The notes: a model not told the origin generated them from the letters alone. Positions 9,913 to 22,108 are shown, counted from the stretch's first letter. The stretch: 64,000 nt of DNA from Chryseobacterium sp. E1 (GCA_019203745.1 CP078104.1:4712001-4776000), one strand, 5' to 3'. Translations and numbers: made by a program.

Positions 9913-12116
9913 TTATAAACTTAAAATCACTCCATTTTCTTTCAATTGCTGCATGGGTTTTGAGAACCAGAACAGTTCAAAATCTTCAAAATTCTCTTCA
10001 AATTGATTTTTAAGTTGTTGAATAGTAGGTTTTTTCTGGTTTTGTATTGCGTTTTCATCCAGAATTTCCATTAGCCATTTTGCCTTGTCTTCCTCCAGCT
10101 CAACCTTCACAATATTGGTTTTTAAGTGGAATGTAAGAAGCGTATACGGACCAGAATATTTCTTTTTATTTTTATGCGATTCTCAGCGATTACATTTTTA
10201 GTTAAAAACACCACTTTTGAATTAAGCTTAAGATTAAATTGACCATCATCCAAAAGACAGTCGTGAATATAGTCCGGATGAATTTTTGTTCTCGGGATTT
10301 TAAAATCGAACCATTCCTGAAGAGGCATTTCAAAATTAATCCCGTGCATATAATTGAAAAGAGATTTTTTTAATCCGAAACTGAATTTGTTATGATCAAT
10401 CCCCGTGTTATCTTTAAAATCTACATCGTTGTTGGCAAACCGTATTTCCTGTTTTATCGGGACTACTCCAAAATCTTCAGGACTCATTCCAACAGGTGAA
10501 TGGGCAGTCATAGCAAACTGATGCCAGAATCCACTTTGAAGGATTCCCATCTCAAACATCTGACGGACCATTTCCAGAGAGTCTACTGTTTCCTGAACGG
10601 TTTGGGTAGGGTAGCCATACATCAGATAAGCATGCACCATGATCCCTGCTTCTGTGAAATTTCTTGTTACATTGGCAACCTGTTCAACAGATACTCCTTT
10701 ATCGATTAGTTTCAGCAATCTGTCGCTGGCAACTTCCAATCCTCCTGAAACGGCAACACATCCTGAAAGTTTCAGAAGATAGCACAGATCCCTGGTAAAG
10801 CTTTTTTCAAAACGGATATTCGTCCACCAGGTAACAACTAGATTTCTGCGAAGGATTTCTAATGCAACTTCCCGCATTAAGGCAGGAGGGGCTGCTTCAT
10901 CTACAAAATGAAATCCGGTTTCGCCTGTTGTTCGGATCAATTCTTCAATCCTGTCTACCAGAATTTTTGCGGAAATAGGTTCATAGATTTTAATATAGTC
11001 TAAAGAAATATCGCAGAAGGTGCATTTTCCCCAGTAGCAACCATGGGCCATTGTCAGTTTATTCCATCGTCCGTCACTCCATAGGCTGTGCATGGGATTA
11101 GCGATTTCAATTACAGAAATATATTCGTCCAGTTTCAGATCTGTGTAATCCGGAGTTCCTATTTCAGCCTGTTTATAATCATGTCTTTTGGAATTATTTT
11201 TATAAACGACTTTTTGATCTTCAAGTAAAAAGTTCTTTTGTACTGGGGTTCTCCGGTTTGCCCGGAATGACAAATATTGTCACAGAGAAGCTCAATAGGA
11301 AGCTCGCCATCGTCCAGAGTAATAAAATCAAAAATTCAAATACCCTGTGATCTTTAACTTCCCGAAGTTCAGTATTCGGGAAACCTCCGCCCATAGCAAT
11401 CTTAATGTGTGGATAATTTTTTGATAAACTGGGCAGCTCTGAAACCGGAATATAAATTTCCCGGAAAGGGAACTGAAAAGCAGACGAGTTTAGGCTGTAC
11501 CTCTTTTTTTTTCATGGAGAATTTTTAAAGTAAACTCATCGATAAAAGTAGGTTCATCGGACAATTTTGAATATAATTCGTCAAAAGAATTGGCACTTTT
11601 CCCAAGACGTTCGGCATACCTGCTGAAACCGAAATCAGCATCGATATTTTCAACAATATAATCTGAAATATCTTCTAAATAAAGGGTTGCCAGATGTTTT
11701 GCCTTATCCTGAAGTCCCATATTCCCGAAAGCAAATTCCATATCATCCAATTGGTTGAAACGGGAAGCTTCCGGAAGAAAGTTCATGCTGCAGATCTGTC
11801 TGGCCAGAGTGGGGATTTTTCCCTGTAAAAAAGGAATAACCTGATCAATCGTTTTAAGATATTCTTCCCGTAATGCAAAAATCCGTTGGGAATTTTCAGA
11901 TGCATTCTGAAGGGCGGTTTTTTTGCCGAAAACTTTCTTTAATCCACTTTTTGAAAATAATTCCAGAATAACATCAATACCCAGATCTACCTGATAAGCG
12001 GAAATATTTTTGGTGTTTAAAAATCCTTTAATATAAGCCGTTGCAGGGTAAGGAGTGTTGAGCTGAGTAAAAGGCGGAGTAATAAGAAGCAGGTCTTTCA
12101 ACAGAAATTTTTGCAA
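9913..12116 (-). CDS. B12-binding-like radical SAM protein (frame broken in several places)
   Basis: A large radical SAM enzyme, about 730 aa when joined. The N-terminus LLLITPPFTQLNTPYPATAY is typical of the cobalamin-binding-type domain; the radical SAM core has HGCYWGKCTFCDIS, a Cys-x4-Cys-x2-Cys spacing rather than the usual x3, for the 4Fe-4S cluster, and later HFVDEAAPP, SGGLEVASDR and MYGYPTQT. Breaks lie near 11490, between 11273 and 11345, and near 10150-10170; the short open frame 9913-10110 is its C-terminus. The lack of a partner peptide or pathway gene nearby leaves the substrate unknown. Not an operon member with the next minus-strand gene, which has its own terminator. Confidence 0.82.
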
Positions 12117-12254
12117 AGTTATTCTAAAGTTTTTTCAGAAAAAATTTTTGTTCTGATTATAAACAGGGTTGAAATTTTTGATCTTTTTATCTCATACTAT
12201 GAAATTATAGATCAATCTTTTATTACCGACAGTCATATTTGTCTGTAAGAAAGT

Positions 12255-12294
12255 CTCAAAAAGAAAAGAATGCCGGATTACTGAGTCCGGCATT
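12255..12294 (-). terminator. Terminator after the DMT exporter gene
   Basis: AATGCCGGA (12269-12277) pairs with TCCGGCATT (12286-12294); on the minus strand it is followed by a T-rich stretch. Confidence 0.85.
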
Positions 12295-12313
12295 GCTAAT
12301 TTATAGGAAAATA

Positions 12314-13191
12314 TTATATATGGTTTATTTTCTTTCGGTCTCCGATGACATTCAGAATAACGCCTAAAAGAATCAGGGTAATTCCTATCAGCAGATTGGT
12401 GGTAAATTTTTCATGGAAAATCAGTACACTTACCATTACGGCAACTACCGGCTCAAGGGCTCCCAGAATGGCTACCGGTGTAGAACCGATATGCTTGATG
12501 GCGTATACCAGACACAAACTGGAAATAACCGTGGTAAGGAAAGCAAAAACAAGAAAATTAAAGAAAATTTCCGTTGAAGGTATAGCAAATGACTCATGAG
12601 CTATAATGGATTTCGTCATGAAATACATAGAGGTAAAAAACATCGAGAAAAAGTAAGCTTAAATCCCGATACCTTAAGATTTGACTTATTCACGATCACC
12701 ATGTAAAGCGCATAAAAAAGAGAGCTTAACATCACGATTCCAAGGCCTTTAAAATTAATCTCCAGTCCGTTTTCTTTTAAGCACAACACGATAACTCCGG
12801 CAAAAGCAAGAAGCAATGAAAATACAGACAGGCGGGTAAGCCTTTCCTTATAAAAAGAAAAACATGATCAGCGCTACAATGACGGGGTAAATGAACAGAA
12901 CTGTAGAAGCAATTCCCGGGGTGAGAAAATCATAGCCGAGGAAAAGAAATTCTGAAGAAAGAGCATAGCAGATTCCAAGAATGGCCAGTATCAAAGCTTT
13001 TTTTTATTGATCTTAAAGTTTTGTCTGGAATATATCAGATATCCGCCCACCATAATGGCTGAAAATAAAAACCTGTAAAACAGGGTGATATCCATTGAAA
13101 AATGAGCCTGCTTGATCGGCAGGATAAAAATCGGAATCAGTCCATATGAAACAGCCGACAAAACGCCCAATATATAGCCTCTGAGTTTCAT
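12314..13191 (-). CDS. EamA/DMT-family transporter (frame broken)
   Basis: Inner-membrane drug/metabolite transporter, about 292 aa joined, with ten hydrophobic segments and two EamA repeats. The C-terminal repeat reads LVYAIKHIGSTPVAILGALEPVVAVMVS, the family hallmark. Breaks near 12990 (run of T), 12860 and 12650. Exported substrate cannot be told. A second member of the family is at 43590. Confidence 0.88.
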
Positions 13192-13224
13192 TTGTTGTAT
13201 ATAGTTTTTAATAGTTTTTTCAAC

Positions 13225-13256
13225 AAAAAAACCACTGAATGAATCAGTGGTTTTTT
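13225..13256 (-). terminator. Terminator downstream of the capB candidate
   Basis: AAAAAACCACTGA pairs with TCAGTGGTTTTTT; T-rich on both sides, so it can also stop plus-strand transcription. Confidence 0.9.
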
Positions 13257-13269
13257 TATTTTTTCAAGA

Positions 13270-14543
13270 TTAAATCGGTTTAAAACTTAATCCCTGTTCC
13301 TGCAGTATCAGTTGTTCCTGCTCTTTATAGTAACCACCTACTAATTTATCATGAATTGCTTCAAATGCTGCGAGAGTTTCATTGATCTCAGCATCTGTGT
13401 GGGAAGCGGTAGGAATTAATCTTAAAAGAATCATTCCTTTCGGAATTACCGGATATACCACCACCGAAGTAAAGATTCCGTAATTCTCTCTCAGGTCTTT
13501 TACCAATAGAGTAGCCTCTACAGGAGTTCCTGCATCATGACCGGAGTTACACAGGTATTGGTATCACCAATGTTGAACCCTCTGTCTCTTAATCCGTTCT
13601 GCAGTTTATAAACGTTTTCCCAAAGTTTAGCTTTGATCTCTGGTCTTGTTCTCAGCAATTCCAATCTCTTTAATCCTCCGATTACCATAGGCATCGTCAG
13701 AGATTTTGCGAAGATCTGCGATCTAAGGTTGAACTTCAGGTATCTGATGATCTCTTTGTCACCCGCAAGGAATGCTCCGAAACCGGCCATAGATTTGGCA
13801 AAAGTGGAGAAATATACATCGATCTGATCCTGGCATCCCTGCTCTTCACCAGCTCCGGCACCTGTTTTACCAAGCGTCCCGAAACCGTGGGCATCATCTA
13901 CCAAAAGTCTGAAGTTATATTTTGATTTAAGATCACAGATCTCTTTCAGTTTTCCCTGCTGTCCTCTCATTCCGAAAACCCCTTCTGTGATCACAAGGAT
14001 ACCTCCGCCGTTTTCTTCAGCCACTTTAGTCGCTCTCTGAAGGTTTTCTCAAGGCTTGCCATATCATTATGCTTATAGGTAAACCTTTTTCCTGAATGAA
14101 GTCTTACCCCATCTACGATGCAGGCATGGGAATCCATATCATAAACAATAACGTCGTTTCTGCTTACAAGGGCATCAATAGTAGAAACCATTCCCTGGTA
14201 ACCGAAATTCAGTAAGTATGCTGATTCTTTTTGTACGAAGTCTGCCAATTCTCTTTCCAGCTGAAGGTGCTGATCTCTGTTTCACCAGACATTGCTCTTG
14301 CTCCCATTGGGTAGAACATTCCGTATTCTGCAACCGCTTGCGCATCCGCTTGCTTTACTTCAGGATGATTACACAATCCCAAATAGTCATTGGCACTCCA
14401 GAAAATTACTTCTCTACCCTGGAACTGCATCCTCGGGCCGATAGGTCCTCTAATCTCGGGAAAATAAAATAGCCTTCACCATAATCTGCAAATTGTCCAA
14501 GAGGTCCTGGATTTTCTTTTATTCTTTCAAAAATATCCAACAT
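13270..14543 (-). CDS. capB: Alpha-oxoamine synthase, probable cysteate fatty acyltransferase (sulfonolipid synthesis; frame broken)
   Basis: PLP enzyme of the serine palmitoyltransferase/KBL/AONS family, about 420 aa. Motifs: FWSANDYLGLCNHPEV, VDDAHGFGTLGKTGAG and STFAKSMAGFGAF with the PLP lysine. In flavobacteria this enzyme condenses cysteate with fatty acyl-CoA or acyl-ACP to 3-ketocapnine. The assignment rests on its neighbour: a cysteine-synthase-like gene lies 80 bp upstream on the same strand, as expected for capA-capB. Serine palmitoyltransferase for sphingolipids is the alternative. Breaks near 14430-14460, 14250-14280, 14030 and 13510. Start ATG 14543 gives MLDIFERIKENPGPLGQF, a typical N-terminus. 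Confidence 0.8.
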
Positions 14544-14561
14544 TGTATCGTAATTTTTAAG

Positions 14562-14599
14562 TAAAAAGCCTTTCTTGTAGAACACGCAAAAGGCTTTAT
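14562..14599 (-). other. Weak hairpin in the capA-capB spacer
   Basis: AAAGCCTTT and AAAGGCTTT can pair around a ~14-base loop between the two genes. It could attenuate read-through from capA to capB; the sequence alone does not show this. Confidence 0.4.
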
Positions 14600-14623
14600 T
14601 TATATCGTGATTTTATTTTGTTC

Positions 14624-15661
14624 TTATTTGATAAACTCCGTTTTGAAAACTTCGTCGTAGTTGTGAACACAGTTGTTGACAAACCCCTGTTCAGCCATCC
14701 ACTTATCACTGTACACTTTGGTAATGTATCTTGAGCCGTGGTCAGGATAAATTAAAACGATTACATCATTTTCAGTCAGCTCATGAGACTGTGCATATTG
14801 TATCAGTCCCTGAGTCACTGCTCCGGTGGTGTAACCTCCCATGATGGCTTCTTTCAAAGCAATCTCACGGGTCCTGTAGGCGGACATTTCATCATTTACC
14901 CTTACAAACTCATCTACTTTGTCGAAAAGAAGGGCAGAAGGGATAAGATTTTTTCCCATTCCTTCAATTTGATAAGGATGTACATCTTCTTTATGGATTT
15001 CTCCTGTCTCGTGATAGCTTTTCAGTATCGATCCGTCTGCATCCACCCCGATAATTTTAATATCCGGATTCTTTTCCTTTAAAAATTTCGCTGAACCTGA
15101 TAAAGTACCTCCGGTTCCCGTACATGCAAAAAGGTGAGTGATCTTACCTTCCGTCTGTTCCCAGATCTCAGGACCTGTGGTTTGATAGTGGGCATCAATA
15201 TTCAGCTCATTAAAATATTGATTGATGTAAATGGAATTTGGAGTTTCCTGGGCAATTCTTTTAGCCACTTCATATTATGATCTTGGATCATCCGCTGCTA
15301 CGTTGGCAGGACAGATATAAACCGTTGCACCCAATGCTTTCAGATAAGCGATTTTTTCAGGCTTGGTTTTATCGCTTACCGCAAGAATACATTTATATCC
15401 TTTGATGATACATACCATCGCAATAGAAAACCCAGTATTTCCGGAAGTAGTTTCTACAACTACAGAATCTTCTTTAAGTAAACCTTTCTTCTCTGCGTTT
15501 TCAATAATATGAAGTGCGATTCTATCTTTGGTGGAATGTCCAGGATTATATGATTCTAACTTGGCATAAACGGTTGCTGGAATATCTTTTGTAACAGTAT
15601 TTAGCTTCACCATAGGAGTATGTCCTATCAGGCCAAGGATATTATCGTAAACATTACTCAT
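14624..15661 (-). CDS. capA: Cysteine-synthase-fold PLP enzyme, probable cysteate synthase (frame broken)
   Basis: Fold-type II PLP enzyme, about 345 aa. Motifs: GHTPMVKLN, GHSTKDRIA with the PLP lysine, ETTSGNTGFSIA, and GTGGTLSG. Normal cysteine synthases have GSVKDR at the lysine site and are ~310 aa; this one has GHSTKDR and a longer C-terminus. Members of this subgroup in Capnocytophaga and Chryseobacterium make cysteate (from phosphoserine and sulfite) for capnine-type sulfonolipids. Adjacency to the acyltransferase gene supports this. One frame break near 15270-15280. Cysteine or cystathionine beta-synthase remains the alternative. Confidence 0.78.
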
Positions 15662-15691
15662 TATTTGTTATTTTCAATAAAAATCTGACTG

Positions 15692-15699
15692 CAAAAATA
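15692..15699 (-). promoter_or_regulatory. Promoter -7 element for capA-capB
   Basis: On the minus strand TATTTTTG, fitting TAnnTTTG, about 30 bases upstream of the capA start. A clear -33 element was not identified. Confidence 0.55.
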
Positions 15700-15883
15700 C
15701 AAAAAAATAAATAATTACTAAACTTTTGTTTGATTTCTAGGCGTGTTTCAGTAAAAATCTATTTTGGCATTTATAGTTTTATCACGACTATCGTCGCAAA
15801 TACTATTCCAAAATTTTTAAATTTTGTTAAAACCCGCATAAAATAATATAAAAGCCTTATTTTCGCATAATTGATTTAATACT

Positions 15884-18800
15884 ATGAAAAATTGGACTTT
15901 TAGGCAATGGAACACCGTTTTAGGATGGGTGATTTTCGTCATTGCGTTTTTCACGTACTTGTCCACCATAGAACCCAATTTCAGTTTTTGGGATTGTGGC
16001 GAGTACATTTCTTCTGCAGTAAAACTTGAAGTAACGCACGCTCCCGGAGCGGCTTTATTCCAGATAGTGGGTGCCGTGGCAGCCATTTTTGCATTAGGGA
16101 AAGGCGAAAATTACTCCATCGTAATTAATGCGATGTCTGCATTGTTCAGTGCGCTGACGATTTTATTTTTATTCTGGACGATCACGCACTTTGTGAGACG
16201 ACTCTTAAACAAAGATTTCGAAGAAATTACCAAACACCAGGAAATTTCTATTTTATTTGCAGGAGCAATAGGCGCACTTTGCTTCACATTCTCAGATACA
16301 TTCTGGTTTTCTGCAGTAGAAGGAGAGGTGTATTCAATGGCTTCAATGTTTATCGCTCTTTTGGTCTGGTTGATCACAAAATGGGAAAATGAGTACAAAG
16401 CGGCAGACAGTGAAAGATGGATTATCCTTATTTTCTTTATTTTAGGACTGTCTGTGGGAGTACACATGATGTGTATGCTGGCAACACCTGCGGTATGTCT
16501 GGTATATTACGCAAGAAACTACAAGTTTACCTGGAAAAACTTTATCTGGGCCAACCTTATAACACTGGGAATCCTGATCGTAGTTTTCAAGATTATTTTC
16601 CCATTGATCATGACGATGTTCGGAAGACTGGAGATTTTCTTTGTAAACGGTCTTGGGCTTCCTTTCCACTCAGGAACTATTGCAGCATTTATCCTGATGG
16701 CTGCGATCTGTTATTTCATCATCAAATATGCCAGAAAAACGAAAAGAAACCTGTATCAGACCATCGCTTTATCTGTGGTGTATATGATTATCGGTTTCTC
16801 TTGCTGGATGGTGATCCCGATCAGAGCAAATGCTAATCCGCCAATGAACCTTAACGATCCTGATACTGCGATTGGTATGCTGGATTACTACAACAGAGAG
16901 CAGTACGGTGACTGGCCAACGATCTACGGGCAGAATTACACTGCTTTCCTTGATGCCAACGGAATTGAAAAGAACGAAGACGGAAGTTTTAAAACAAAAA
17001 GACCGGAGAAATCTACGAGAAAGATGAAAAAACCGGAACTTACAGAAAAACAGGAGACCGTTTCAACTATGTTTTCAACAAATCTCAGATAAGCTTAATG
17101 CCAAGAATGTTCAACGAGGACAAAGATGTAATGGCTAATTATATTTCAATGTATGGAGCTCCTGATTTTACCTTCAATTATGCTAATGAAGATGTGGCAG
17201 ACAACCCACAGGCTAAGCAGATTTTTGACGAATTGAGAACGAAATATGAAGATAAGTCGATCACCGCTTCAGATTACCTGAAAGTGAAACCTTATAACCT
17301 GATCAATGTTCAGAAGCCTTCATTGCTACAGAATATGGATTATTTCATTTCTTTCCAGAACGGATATTATTTTGTAAGATACCTGATGTGGAACTTTGTG
17401 GGAAGACAGAATGACCTTGAAGGTAATATGGAAAGCACAAAAGGAAACTGGATTTCGGAATTCCTTTCATTGATAATGTTATTGTAGGAAACCAGGATAA
17501 AATGCCTGCTAAATTTAAAAATGAAAGTACGGTTACATTCTTCTTTCTTCCGTTAATTTTAGGACTGATCGGATTCTTTTTCCAGCTGAACAGGGACTTC
17601 GGAAGATTCTATGCTTTGCTATCCTTATTTATTATTACCAGTGTCGGAATTATTTTCTATACGGGAGTAAAACCTTTCGAACCGAGAGAGAGAGATTATG
17701 CAATGGTAGGATCTTTCTATGCTTTTTCTATCTGGATCGGATTGGGCGCCGGAGCTATTCTGTGGTTCTTACAGTCTAAAATTAAATCCAACGGTGCCAA
17801 TATTGCATTAGGAGTTGTTTTGTTGGGTGTACCTTTTATGATGGGCTTCCAGAACTATAATGTTCACGACAGAAGTAACAGATATACAGCATATGATTAT
17901 GCATATTCCGTATTGAAATCATTACCGAAAAACGATATCCTGTTCGTTTATGGTGATAACGATACCTATCCGGTTTGGGCTATCCAGGAAACGGAAAGAT
18001 TCAGAGATGATGTGAAAGTGGTGAACTTTACCCTTGCTTCCACGCCCTGGAATCTTGATCAGGTGAAAAGAAGAACGTACAACGCAATGGGAATTCCTAG
18101 TCAGTTAACCCACGATGATTACAGAGACGGGGTAAACGACCAGATCTATATGATGAAGAAGGAAGACTGGGAAGGAGTATTCTCTATGCTGAAAGAGCAG
18201 GGAGCTCCTGATACTGAATTCCAGTCTTTCAGAAAATATCTTACTCAGGATTCTTTAACATTGAAAGAGGCGATTAATTTCATCAAATTCAAATCTCCTG
18301 AAAAAGATGAGTTACTGAAAATGTACTTCGGAGAAGAGAAATATGAGAAATACAATATTCTTCCGGTCAACAAATTCATTCTTCCCGTTAATAAGGAAAA
18401 TGCATTGAAAGCAGGAATCATCAACCAGGCAGATCTTCCTAACGTAGCCAATCAGATCATGATTACCTATAAAGGAAATACGCTTTATAAAAACAACCTG
18501 ATTCTGATGGACCTGTTAGCGAACTTCGACTGGAAGCGTCCGATCAACTTCTCATCAGGAGGAATTTATGACAGCGAAAACATTTTCTATCTGAATGACT
18601 ATCTTCAGTTTGACGGTTTCAGCTACAGGCTGATCCCTATCCAGACTCCTCCTACGGCTGATGGAGATATGGGAAGAGTAGATGCCGACAACCTTTATAA
18701 TGTAGTGAAAAACTTCAGATGGGGAACTTTAAAGATCTTAATGCTCACTTCGATGAAACGGCTACATCCAATATTATCAGCTACAGAATGTCAGCAAGCA

Positions 18801-19366
18801 GAGCTGCAGCAGCCCTTGCATTGAGCGGACAGAAAGCAAAGGCATTGGAAATCCTTGATCTTGCCGCTAAGGAAATTCCTGCGGAAAAATACAATGATCC
18901 CCGTTCATTAAGCTCTATTGTATCAGGATACATTATTGCAGGACAGGAGCAGAAAGGTCTTCAGCTGGCAGAAGTACTGAAGAAAGGAATCTTTGAAGAA
19001 TATGATTATTATCAAAGCCTTTCCAAGGCAGACCAAAGCTATCTGAGAAGACAAATGAGAACGAAGCCGATGGAATATTCTCTTGTAGTAGCTGCTGTTA
19101 CCGATGCTTATACAAAGATCGGCCAGAAAGAAAAAGGATATGCTTACCTGGTAAAATCCATTGAGCCGATTGATAAAAAATTCAATGCTTTTGTAAAAGA
19201 TCTTCAGCAGATGGGCAAAGAGAAAGCAATGAAAGAATCTGAAGAAGTTCAAAAGATTACACCATTCTATCAGTATTTATTTGATGTCATGGAACCTTTT
19301 GATTCTACTTATTCGAAAGAAAAAGAAGATCAGATTACTTCTGCGATTATCAAAGCAACACAATAA
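15884..19366 (+). CDS. DUF2723 (GT117-type) polytopic membrane protein (frame broken)
   Basis: A large integral membrane protein, about 1160 aa joined. The N-terminal half has many hydrophobic segments and the DUF2723 signature STIEPNFSFWDCGEYISS followed by LEVTHAPGAALF, in which Asp/Glu in the first external loop is the GT-C catalytic position. The family includes the eukaryotic O-mannosyltransferase TMEM260, so transfer of a sugar to secreted proteins is a reasonable inference. The C-terminal ~350 residues are soluble (VYGDNDTYPVWAIQETERF; helical repeats such as ALALSGQKAKALEILDLA). Breaks near 17003, 17470-17500 and 18715-18830. Followed at once by a terminator. Confidence 0.88.
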
Positions 19367-19375
19367 AATATTTTT

Positions 19376-19402
19376 AAAACGGAACTTCGGTTCCGTTTTT
19401 TT
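19376..19402 (+). terminator. Terminator with UUCG tetraloop
   Basis: Ten-base stem AAAACGGAAC closed by TTCG and followed by seven T. The same stem and loop occur on the minus strand at 37610-37633. Confidence 0.95.
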
Positions 19403-19455
19403 ATTATTGGGAATCCTGAATTTTAAGGTTATATTTGTGAAACTAAAAATACATA

Positions 19456-20940
19456 ATGGCTGAAGCACAAAATAGCAAATTCCCAATTTATGCCGTCATC
19501 ATTACGGTTCTTTTTAAACTTCTTTTTTATTAACGCATTATATTCAGGAAGATGCTTTTATTACCTGGAGAGTTGCCCAGAATTTATTGGATTACGGAGT
19601 GATCGGTTTTAACGGAGATACCAAAATCTCTGCATCTACCACTCATCTGTACGTTTTTGTGTCTTATCTTTTCAACCTTATTTTTGGTAAAGAAAACTTT
19701 ATTGAGCCTCTTTTGATATTTAATTCCATATTATTTACAATAGGAACATTACTTCTCTCTCATCTGGTTCTTAAAAATCCCTGGCATAAGGCTGTTTTTA
19801 TCTTTCTGATCGGTATTCTGCCTCCATCCATTAAAATTTCAATCCTTGGTATGGAATACGGACTCCTGTTTTTCCTGGAAATGGTATTGCTGTATTATGG
19901 ATTTAATAAAGGAAAAAAATGGGTACTTACCTTGTTGCCTGTTTTCATTATGTTTACAAGAATTGATACGGTTATATTCTTAGGTATTGTCTTTCTTGTC
20001 GATATATTCTGCAATAAAAAGTCAGATGGAATTATGTTTTTGGCGGAATTCTGGGTGTTTTATCAACATTAGCATTCAACTGGTTCTATTTTGGAGAAGT
20101 GGTGAATAATACCATTACCGCAAAGAAACTGCTTTATGAAGATCATTTTACCTTTCAGCAGCATATCGGTTATTTCTTTAAAAGCTTTGGAAACTTCTGG
20201 GGAATGCTGAAATTTCCCGGAGACTTTAATCCGCTTACGGTAGTGGTTCTGGTCTTTGAACTTCTTTGTTTCATTTACCTGATCAGACAGAGAGGTACAA
20301 GAAACTTCTTTCTGTGGATTATCTTTATTTTCGGATGGACAAAACAGATTATTTTTATCTCTCAGAAAAGTCTGTTCGACTGGTATTACTGGGTACCACA
20401 ACTTTTACTTTTTGTTCCGGTCCTTATTTTCATTTTGGAGCAGAAAGAGAAAAGAAATTTGTGGCTGTCTCTGCTGGTTGTATTTTATATCCTTCCGATG
20501 CTGGCATTTCAGACCGTTCATTCTATTGCTACAGGAAACGGGGAGTGGAATTACCGGAGAACCATCGGCTTATTTTTACATCAGTATGAAAAAGATAAAA
20601 AACAGTGGATTTTACTAGAACCGGCCGGATATGTGCCTTATTTTTCAGGGTTGAAAACGATAGATGAAGTAGGACTGGTGGACAAACAAATTCAGGAAGA
20701 AATCAAAAAGATAAAGCCAATTACTGGATCAATACGGTAAAAACGAGAAAACCCAAATACTTGCTTTCTTATCAGAATTTAGAAGAAGGAAAAAATGCGG
20801 ACTACTATAAAACCCATTACAGACTTTTGAAAGAATTCAGGGTAAAAGATCACCTGAACAGCAATAATAAGATCCTTGAAAGAATCTATCATCTGAAGCC
20901 CTCTGGAACAGATTATAATTTGTACATCAGGATTGATTAA
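19456..20940 (+). CDS. GT-C-type glycosyltransferase-like membrane protein (frame broken)
   Basis: Polytopic inner-membrane protein, about 490 aa joined, starting MAEAQNSKFPIYAVIITV. The motif QEDAFITWRVAQNLLDYG, then GFNGDTKISASTTHLY, corresponds to the first external loop of GT-C enzymes (DDAYITxRxAxNLxxGxG), with an acidic pair at the catalytic place. Breaks near 19525, 20040-20060 and 20710. It follows the DUF2723 gene, so both may serve glycan or protein glycosylation. The lipid-linked donor and acceptor are unknown. Confidence 0.7.
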
Positions 20941-21035
20941 AAGATTAAATAAAGAGAACCTGAAACCAGAAAACAGTGAATTCAGCACTTCCTTATTATT
21001 CGCTGCAGCCTGATAACTAAAATCTATATCTAACT

Positions 21036-21565
21036 ATGAAATACTGTGCTTTTCTCCGTGGTGTCAACGTAAAAGGAACCAATATGAAAATGGCCGATGT
21101 CTGCCAGGTCTTCAAAGATGCCGGAATGACAGAGGTAAGTTCTGTTCTTGCTTCCGGAAATATTGTTTTCTCTTCAGATAAGAGTGCTGAAGATTTGAAA
21201 TTATTGCTGGAAAAAGCAATGTCAGAATATTTCTCTTACGAAGCATTTTTGTTCATCAGATCTCAGGAAGAAACGGAGGTTCTTTGGAAAAGTATTCCCT
21301 TTGAAAAAAATGATGGGCTTCATATCTATGGTTTTGTAGGAATGCCGGGAGTGGAAAAGGTTTTGATGGAAGAATTTCAAAAAGCAACCCAGGCAGAAGA
21401 TGAAAAGGCCCAAATTATTAATGATATATTTTACTGGCAGGTTCCGAAAGGTAATACCTTAGATTCTACTTTCGGGAAGGTTTTAGGAAAAAAAAAAGCC
21501 TTAAGGATCAAATGACCAGCAGGAATATCAATACATTTGAGAAGGTGTTGAAAAAGATGGAGTAG
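21036..21565 (+). CDS. DUF1697 domain protein (frame broken near the end)
   Basis: Cytosolic protein of about 176 aa. The N-terminus YCAFLRGVNVKGTNMKMAD and VSSVLASGNIVFSS are the DUF1697 signature. A ten-A run near 21489 has the wrong length: as given the frame stops at 21515, but restoring it gives DQMTSRNINTFEKVLKKME, the usual family C-terminus, ending at 21565. Function unknown. Confidence 0.88.
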
Positions 21566-22108
21566 TTCTTGTCTGCAATACAAAATTTAATAGGAGCGGG
21601 CTTTAGCCGTTTTTTTATAAAACAAAATGCCATTGGCTTTAGCCAAACCTGAGCACTCTGTAATCTATGTCATTCATGAGAAGCTTAATCTTAGATTTTA
21701 ACAAATGCTGTTTAGATCCTTCATAAAATGAGTAACCGGATGATGAAAGCATGAGAAAAAATAATTTAAAGTCTTGTTCTTAATGAATATTTTTCTCTCG
21801 CAGATCTTGCTGATCACGCAGATTCTATTAAAACCATCCTTAATCTTTGTCATTCAATTAGTAATCCAGCTTCAGTTATATGTGATGTTAAAGATCTTTC
21901 AAAATGATAAACCGGGTGTTGAGACACAAAAACATTGTATCATTGAATTTTCCTCAAAAATTTGATCAAAACATAATCAATAAAAAGGTATCCAAATCAA
22001 AATATGACAATTATCTTCTCTAGTACTCTAAAATCTCACTCTCTCCCCAAATAATTTCCAAGTCTGAAACTTTCTCAGTATTTTTACTGAACTTTTAATA
22101 CCAACAAA
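21566..22108. repeat. Long spacer with dispersed palindromic repeats
   Basis: No convincing gene. GCGGGCTTTAGCCG (21595-21610) and TTGGCTTTAGCCAAA (21633-21647) are a second copy of the palindrome pair at 9690-9746. TCTCGCAGATCTTGCTGATC with following ACGCAGATT (from ~21794) matches, with changes, the reverse complement of 33650-33690. A hydrophobic open frame at 21774-21965 overlaps this repeat and is not credible as a gene. Confidence 0.6.

Noticed and set aside
17003..17100. Programmed frameshifting in the DUF2723 gene
   Set aside because: Breaks of the same type occur in almost all long genes, so sequence error is the simpler cause; no slippery site with stimulatory structure was seen.
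21774..21965. 63-residue hydrophobic open frame
   Set aside because: It overlaps a dispersed intergenic repeat, has no family resemblance, and is low-complexity Leu/Ile; not credible as a gene.
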